A DNA stretch of 6,377 bases from JAQICX01 sp964441455 (GTDB lineage Bacteria; Verrucomicrobiota; Kiritimatiellia; JAQICX01), in assembly GCA_964441455.1 (NCBI GenBank), contig CAYTUX010000062.1, positions 1 to 6,377 of the forward strand, written 5' to 3'. How positions within the stretch are numbered: position 1 is the stretch's first letter; each line of letters opens with the position of its first letter. The notes under the pieces were generated by a model, which was not told the origin of the DNA, did not search any database, and was given only the letters and a program-made list of their open reading frames with translations. A program made the translations under genes and the position numbers. Shown here in pieces: positions 3,603 through 6,377 of the stretch.

Positions 3603-6377
3603 TTAGCCTCTTATTTTAGCAGCGATGACAATTCCTATTGCCGCAGCAATTATAATAAATGTCATTGTGATTGCATTCAATATCCCCACAAAATAGATGA
3701 CAATAAGCCCAATCAGCGAAGCGACAATCGTTCCGACTCCGCCAGTGAACACTCCAAACATAACAATCGTGAGCATCATGCCGAAAGTCCAGGTCGCTGA
3801 CTCCTGAACGCTCATGAAAGTTGAAAGCATCTCTTTCTCAAGATAAATCCATTCTGATTCTATTATCGAGCCCCCAGTTATCACTGAGACAAGAATGTCT
3901 CCTGATTGTTCGCTCAGGTCACAAGTGAAAGTTCCAGCAGCAGCCTCGTGAGTCTCGTCACAGATTGTGACTGTGCCTGTGATTGTCTCTTTTGTAGCTC
4001 TGAACCTGACATTCTTTGTTTCTGCATCAGGGTCAGTCCATTCAACAGTCAAGACTTTCGTTTCTTCGTTCAAGCTATAAGACACAGAGACAGGGATTGC
4101 AAGCATTATTTCTTCAGAGCCGTCAATCGTCACAGTCAAATCACAAAGTCCGTCAGAACAGATGAATTTGAGCTTCTCTGTGGTTCTCAGAAGCCTGTTG
4201 TCTCTATCATAAAAAAGGAATCTATAATCAACAGAGCCCTCGATGATGTTGAAGAATACAAGACCGAAATCGCCAGACTCGTCCATTTGAACAGTCCGCC
4301 AAACAGCCGCTCCAGGATAACGTCTTTGTAGTCGAGTTATGATGTTCGGATAATACTGATATGTGTTGAAATCTCGTATTGTCAGCTTTATCTCAGACAT
4401 TCCTGCTGTTGAATTGAAATTGTAAATGCTCAGATTCTTCAAGTCGCTCGAGAGCATCTCATCAACCAAATAATATCTATGAGTGAAGCCGTTGTCTGTC
4501 GTATATTTAATATACATATCAGTGAAGAAATATGAGTCCGCATTCAATAAGCATAAAGAATAATTGTTCGATCCTGTCAATTCTGTGGAGAAAGGACGAG
4601 CATTGTCTCGAGAGCTCAACCACAACAAAGCGTCAATCTCAAGCTTTGCATTCAATGGAGCTGACGGAGTGTTCTCATCAAAAATATTGAGTTTCAAAGC
4701 TTCATGAGTATATTCTGAGCAGTCGTCAATCCCAAAATCAAATATTTCAATGCTTCCTGTGATGTTCATTTCATAAGAGCTGGAGTCTGATTGTGTCACG
4801 TCAAAGACCCAGACATAATCATAAACGCCAGTCACAAAAGAGATATTGTTCGAAAATTTCCAATTTCCTGAAGAAGTCGTCTTGATTGTGCCTGATTCTA
4901 AAGTGTCATTTATGTATAAGACCGCAGTAATGTTTTGGATTGTCGTGTCTCCTGTCAATTCTATCTCTAAGAAATCAGACTCCTCAGAGAACAGCAAAGG
5001 CTCTGTTTTCTCATAAATTCCTCTGAACCAATCAAAGTCCTCTGTTCTGAGATTGTTCGTCTCATTGCCAGGATTGACCCTTTGACGAGTCTTTGAATCA
5101 TAGACATCGATTTCAACATTATAAGTCCCAGCGTTCCAGGATGAAATATTGATGCTGTCTGTGAAAGTGTATTCTGTGCCGTTGATTGTGTAGTTTGAAA
5201 AGCTATAATATGACGAACCCAATCTTGTTATATTGATGACAAAGCCGTATAAGTCCCTGTCATCGCTAAAAGTCATATTAAGGAACAATGTGTCATCAAA
5301 CTGATTAAGTGTTGCGAGAGAGGCTGAATTGAAGTCATTTGAGGGATTTAAAGAGACTTCTGGAGGAACTTCGTCATCAATGTCAACAGATGCAGCAAAG
5401 TTCTCAGAAATATTGACATTGTTATATGTCGCATTAATATAATTCCAGCCTCGCTCGTTTATGTCATAGAAGGATAAATTAAGCAGCTCATTGTCAAACT
5501 CAAAAAAGACAGTTCCGTTCGTTGTCGTGATTGTGGTCGTGTCAGTCGAGTTCGTGATGTCAACAGTGAAATTCGTCAAGTCAAGACCAAATATGTCTTT
5601 TGCGGTTATTTCCAAATCTACTTTGGAAGGATAAGTTAACCCGTTACCATCATTGTATAATTCTGTGACTTCATCGCTTGATAATGCTCTTGACCAGAAT
5701 CCGACCTCATCTAGTTTAGCACCATTAAGACCTGTTCTTTGATTTCCAGCTTGAATAGAATTAGCAAGTTGGTTTTTTTCTGAAGTATAATCCCAATTAA
5801 TATCCCCAGAGATTATATTGTTTGATGAATCTTCAACACCATCAATATATATTTTTACTTCATCATTATCTAATGTTAAAACAATATGATACCAATCTCC
5901 AGCAGTTAGTGATGAAACAGAAGAAGTTTGCCTATTATCTAGATATTTTGATAATTTACCATGCTGAAGAATCAATGTTCCATCATCTGTTACATAACCC
6001 CCAAGACCTCTATTTTTGGAAGGAGTACCAGATGAGAGAATACTATTAAGACTAAAAATCCACATTTTACTAGATAAAGAATCGATATAAATCCATGCTG
6101 AAAAGGTAAATTCATCAGTTATACCAAAAATATTACTACCATCAGGAAGTTCTATTCTTTCACCTGTTCCGTCTGTTGTTACACCACCGTTTAAAAAACC
6201 TGTTGTAAAAATAGAACCAACTATATCCCCATCATTAGCACCATGCGAGTCTGAAGCAGTAGTGCCTGAATCTTCATCAAGCTTGTAGTATGATACTAAG
6301 TCTTCTGTTAAGTCTGCACTTACAAAACCATCTTCTGTTAAGTCTGCACTTACACCTAAATTTAATAAGAACATTAA
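3603..6377 (-). CDS. Large secreted LamG-domain adhesin-like membrane protein, 5' end cut by window
   Basis: Unnamed surface protein, probably binding a glycan or cell envelope. Residues are counted from the ATG at 6374, but the frame stays open to the edge and residues 1-10 (MFLLNLGVSA) look like the end of a signal peptide with an A-x-A-like site, so the true start is probably outside the window. Residues about 21-245 form a LamG/concanavalin-A-like domain: LVSYYKLDE, FTFSAWIYID, GDWYHIVLTLDNDEVKIYIDG and LDEVGFWSRALSSDEV are its usual blocks. Residues about 250-690 are beta-rich with roughly 18 N-x-S/T sequons. Residues 690-845 hold further beta-type sequence with Cys pairs (CSDGLC, TICDE...TFTCD). 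Three membrane segments follow (about 863-880, 881-899, 902-919) and a short KIRG tail, so it is anchored at the C-terminus. The stop lies 1 base before the next gene. Composition shifts at about residue 249. A cellular S-layer-associated adhesin is the main alternative to a virion spike. Confidence 0.85.
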   Translation of the reverse strand, partial: LMFLLNLGVSADLTEDGFVSADLTEDLVSYYKLDEDSGTTASDSHGANDGDIVGSIFTTGFLNGGVTTDGTGERIELPDGSNIFGITDEFTFSAWIYIDSLSSKMWIFSLNSILSSGTPSKNRGLGGYVTDDGTLILQHGKLSKYLDNRQTSSVSSLTAGDWYHIVLTLDNDEVKIYIDGVEDSSNNIISGDINWDYTSEKNQLANSIQAGNQRTGLNGAKLDEVGFWSRALSSDEVTELYNDGNGLTYPSKVDLEITAKDIFGLDLTNFTVDITNSTDTTTITTTNGTVFFEFDNELLNLSFYDINERGWNYINATYNNVNISENFAASVDIDDEVPPEVSLNPSNDFNSASLATLNQFDDTLFLNMTFSDDRDLYGFVINITRLGSSYYSFSNYTINGTEYTFTDSINISSWNAGTYNVEIDVYDSKTRQRVNPGNETNNLRTEDFDWFRGIYEKTEPLLFSEESDFLEIELTGDTTIQNITAVLYINDTLESGTIKTTSSGNWKFSNNISFVTGVYDYVWVFDVTQSDSSSYEMNITGSIEIFDFGIDDCSEYTHEALKLNIFDENTPSAPLNAKLEIDALLWLSSRDNARPFSTELTGSNNYSLCLLNADSYFFTDMYIKYTTDNGFTHRYYLVDEMLSSDLKNLSIYNFNSTAGMSEIKLTIRDFNTYQYYPNIITRLQRRYPGAAVWRTVQMDESGDFGLVFFNIIEGSVDYRFLFYDRDNRLLRTTEKLKFICSDGLCDLTVTIDGSEEIMLAIPVSVSYSLNEETKVLTVEWTDPDAETKNVRFRATKETITGTVTICDETHEAAAGTFTCDLSEQSGDILVSVITGGSIIESEWIYLEKEMLSTFMSVQESATWTFGMMLTIVMFGVFTGGVGTIVASLIGLIVIYFVGILNAITMTFIIIAAAIGIVIAAKIRG
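5610..5628. repeat. Short inverted repeat at the LamG/ectodomain boundary
   Basis: TTCCAAA-TCTAC-TTTGGAA is a perfect 7-base inverted repeat with a 5-base spacer. It encodes SKVDLE at the place where the LamG domain ends and the sequon-rich region begins. It may be chance. Confidence 0.35.
6301..6354. repeat. Tandem 24-base direct repeat, period 30, at the 5' end of the adhesin gene
   Basis: Bases 6301-6324 recur exactly at 6331-6354, separated by a six-base spacer. In the protein they give VSADLTED twice (residues 8-15 and 18-25), so the probable signal-peptidase site VSA-D is duplicated. The second copy runs directly into the LamG domain (LVSYYKLDE). Confidence 0.8.

Noticed and set aside
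3906..4331. 141-aa plus-strand open frame
   Set aside because: It lies wholly antisense to the adhesin gene, is Ser/Cys-rich as expected of a complement, and has no promoter or ribosome binding site.
5630..6377. Diversity-generating retroelement target in the LamG region
   Set aside because: No reverse transcriptase gene, no template-like copy of any stretch and no cluster of AAC/AAT codons of the target type were seen in the window.
1..6377. A complete circular replicon of this exact length
   Set aside because: The two ends share no overlap, and partial open frames run off both edges without joining sensibly (both on the minus strand, with the left fragment being an N-terminus and the right fragment lacking one).
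1..6377. tRNA gene or tRNA-derived attachment site
   Set aside because: I looked on both strands for T-arm and anticodon-arm patterns in the intergenic parts and found none.

Overview
All credible genes in this window lie on the minus strand, so the transcriptional order runs from the right edge (6377) to the left edge (1). The window looks archaeal. Promoters have AT-rich boxes of the TATA type placed about 25 bases before the start codon, which gives leaderless starts at 2823 and 2418, while other genes use clear Shine-Dalgarno sites (GGAGG, AAGGAGGT, AAAAGGAG). The content is that of a mobile element or virus/provirus rather than a housekeeping region. I cannot name the host; a DPANN-type archaeon or a methanogen would fit, but that is a guess.

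Block A (6377 to 2569) is a membrane/surface module. It starts with a large secreted adhesin-like protein whose 5' end is cut by the window edge: signal-peptide remnant, LamG/concanavalin-A-like domain, long sequon-rich beta-type ectodomain, and three C-terminal membrane segments. It is followed, 1 base apart each time, by a 143-aa and a 99-aa membrane protein, and then by an 84-aa protein with two hydrophobic helices that has its own promoter. A hairpin plus T-run at 2486-2529 closes the block. This set resembles the surface and capsid genes of spindle-shaped archaeal viruses (LamG-type proteins plus small two-helix membrane coat proteins). That is my leading hypothesis, resting on architecture and not on a database match.

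Block B (2418 to 368) is an information module with its own leaderless promoter: a 58-aa protein with a small-barrel (Sm/SH3-like) look, a 319-aa winged-helix protein whose gene carries a cluster of GGTTCAC repeats resembling iterons, an acidic/helical 98-aa protein behind a hairpin-T-run element, and a small serine recombinase that ends just after its catalytic domain. I infer roles in replication or regulation and in DNA rearrangement or integration.

Block C (328 to 1) has a TATA box, a 20-base palindrome at the expected transcription start, then two short unrecognised genes (55 aa, and one truncated by the left edge), each preceded by almost the same 24-base leader.

Composition is not uniform. 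By hand count, 1-300 is about 27% GC and 361-660 about 46%. The LamG-encoding 5641-6360 is about 34% against about 39% for 4921-5640, with a change in codon choice and in density of N-glycosylation sequons. The window therefore looks mosaic, with one joint near 300-365 and another near 5630 inside the adhesin gene. No tRNA, rRNA, CRISPR array or transposon ends were seen. No gene-free stretch exceeds 300 bases.
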